From Candidatus Latescibacterota bacterium (GTDB lineage: Bacteria > Latescibacterota > 4484-107), in NCBI GenBank assembly GCA_030613045.1, contig JAUWMS010000185.1, positions 1 to 5,952 on the forward strand: a stretch of 5,952 nucleotides of DNA, given 5' to 3'. This document shows positions 5,807 to 5,952 of this stretch, piece after piece. Within the stretch, counting starts at the first letter, position 1, and every line of letters starts with the position of its first letter. Under the pieces are notes generated by a model. It saw only the letters and a list, made by a program, of their open reading frames with translations, ran no database searches and had not been told where the DNA came from. The translations under genes and the position numbers were made by a program.

Positions 5807-5952
5807 GCGGTGCGGATTCTCGGCACTGGTTCCGCTAAATGAGGTTTTCAATAGCCTCAAAGCGTTAAGAGACATAGGGTGGCTAAAACGTTACTTTGCA
5901 GGAAGTTCGCAGAGAATTGCGGCAAGAAACCTTGTGCAACGAAACCAGTACG
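5807..5952. other. Intergenic sequence right of the terminator, no recognised gene
   Basis: About half GC, clearly lower than the neighbouring genes. On the minus strand every frame entering from the edge meets a stop (the longest at the TGA at 5857-5859, 31 codons), and none gives a recognisable family. Small features are a 7-bp inverted repeat (ACTGGTT 5825-5831, AACCAGT 5943-5949) and a near-direct repeat GCAAGAAACC / GCAACGAAACC (5922-5931, 5936-5946). No tRNA, rRNA or known small RNA was recognised. It could be the 3' untranslated part of a gene beyond the window. Confidence 0.45.

Noticed and set aside
5759..5875. Minus-strand 38-codon frame (ATG 5875) over the terminator and -35 box
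   Set aside because: No ribosome site, and it consists largely of the terminator hairpin and promoter sequence; no recognisable protein.

Overview
The window looks like bacterial chromosome of fairly high GC content. It carries one complete housekeeping gene and most of one very large gene for an exported protein, both on the minus strand. Three things bear on the source. The first gene has a textbook sigma-70 promoter (TTGACA, 17 nt, TATATT) and a clear AAGGAG Shine-Dalgarno, unlike the Bacteroidota promoter type. The large protein ends in an NPFN...LGQ sorting tail of the T9SS/FlgD-like kind after many FN3 and Ig-like modules. Such proteins are common in uncultured FCB-type and neighbouring phyla (for example Eisenbacteria, KSB1, Latescibacteria, WOR-3). 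That placement is inference; no rRNA or species marker is present.

Layout, read leftwards in the direction of transcription. From 5952 to 5807 there is lower-GC sequence with no recognisable gene. A strong, probably bidirectional intrinsic terminator lies at 5764-5806, and one base after its T-run begins the promoter at 5734-5762. The asd gene (aspartate-semialdehyde dehydrogenase, 340 aa) runs from 5674 to 4652. A 113-bp junction (4651-4539) is largely made of short repeats. The second gene starts at ATG 4538 and stays open to base 1: 1512 codons are visible with no stop, and only the last part of the sorting tail is missing. The plus-strand open frames over this gene are antisense shadows.

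The most unusual feature is a set of perfect or near-perfect tandem repeats that all have a 7-bp unit but use four unrelated sequences (GGTGAGT, ATTTCGG, AAACGGG, AAAAGAT). They occur at five places inside the large gene, one of them encoding the hydrophobic core of its signal peptide. Two of the unit types recur, inverted, in the junction next to asd. Because 7 leaves remainder 1 on division by 3, each array encodes the same cyclic heptapeptide in every frame of a strand. In the two types whose opposite strand contains stop codons, the sense strand of the gene carries the stop-free version.

The two genes may be co-transcribed from the asd promoter, since no convincing terminator or second promoter separates them. 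There is no obvious functional link: Asd makes a precursor of lysine, threonine, methionine and diaminopimelate in the cytoplasm, while the large protein is exported and probably surface-attached or secreted.
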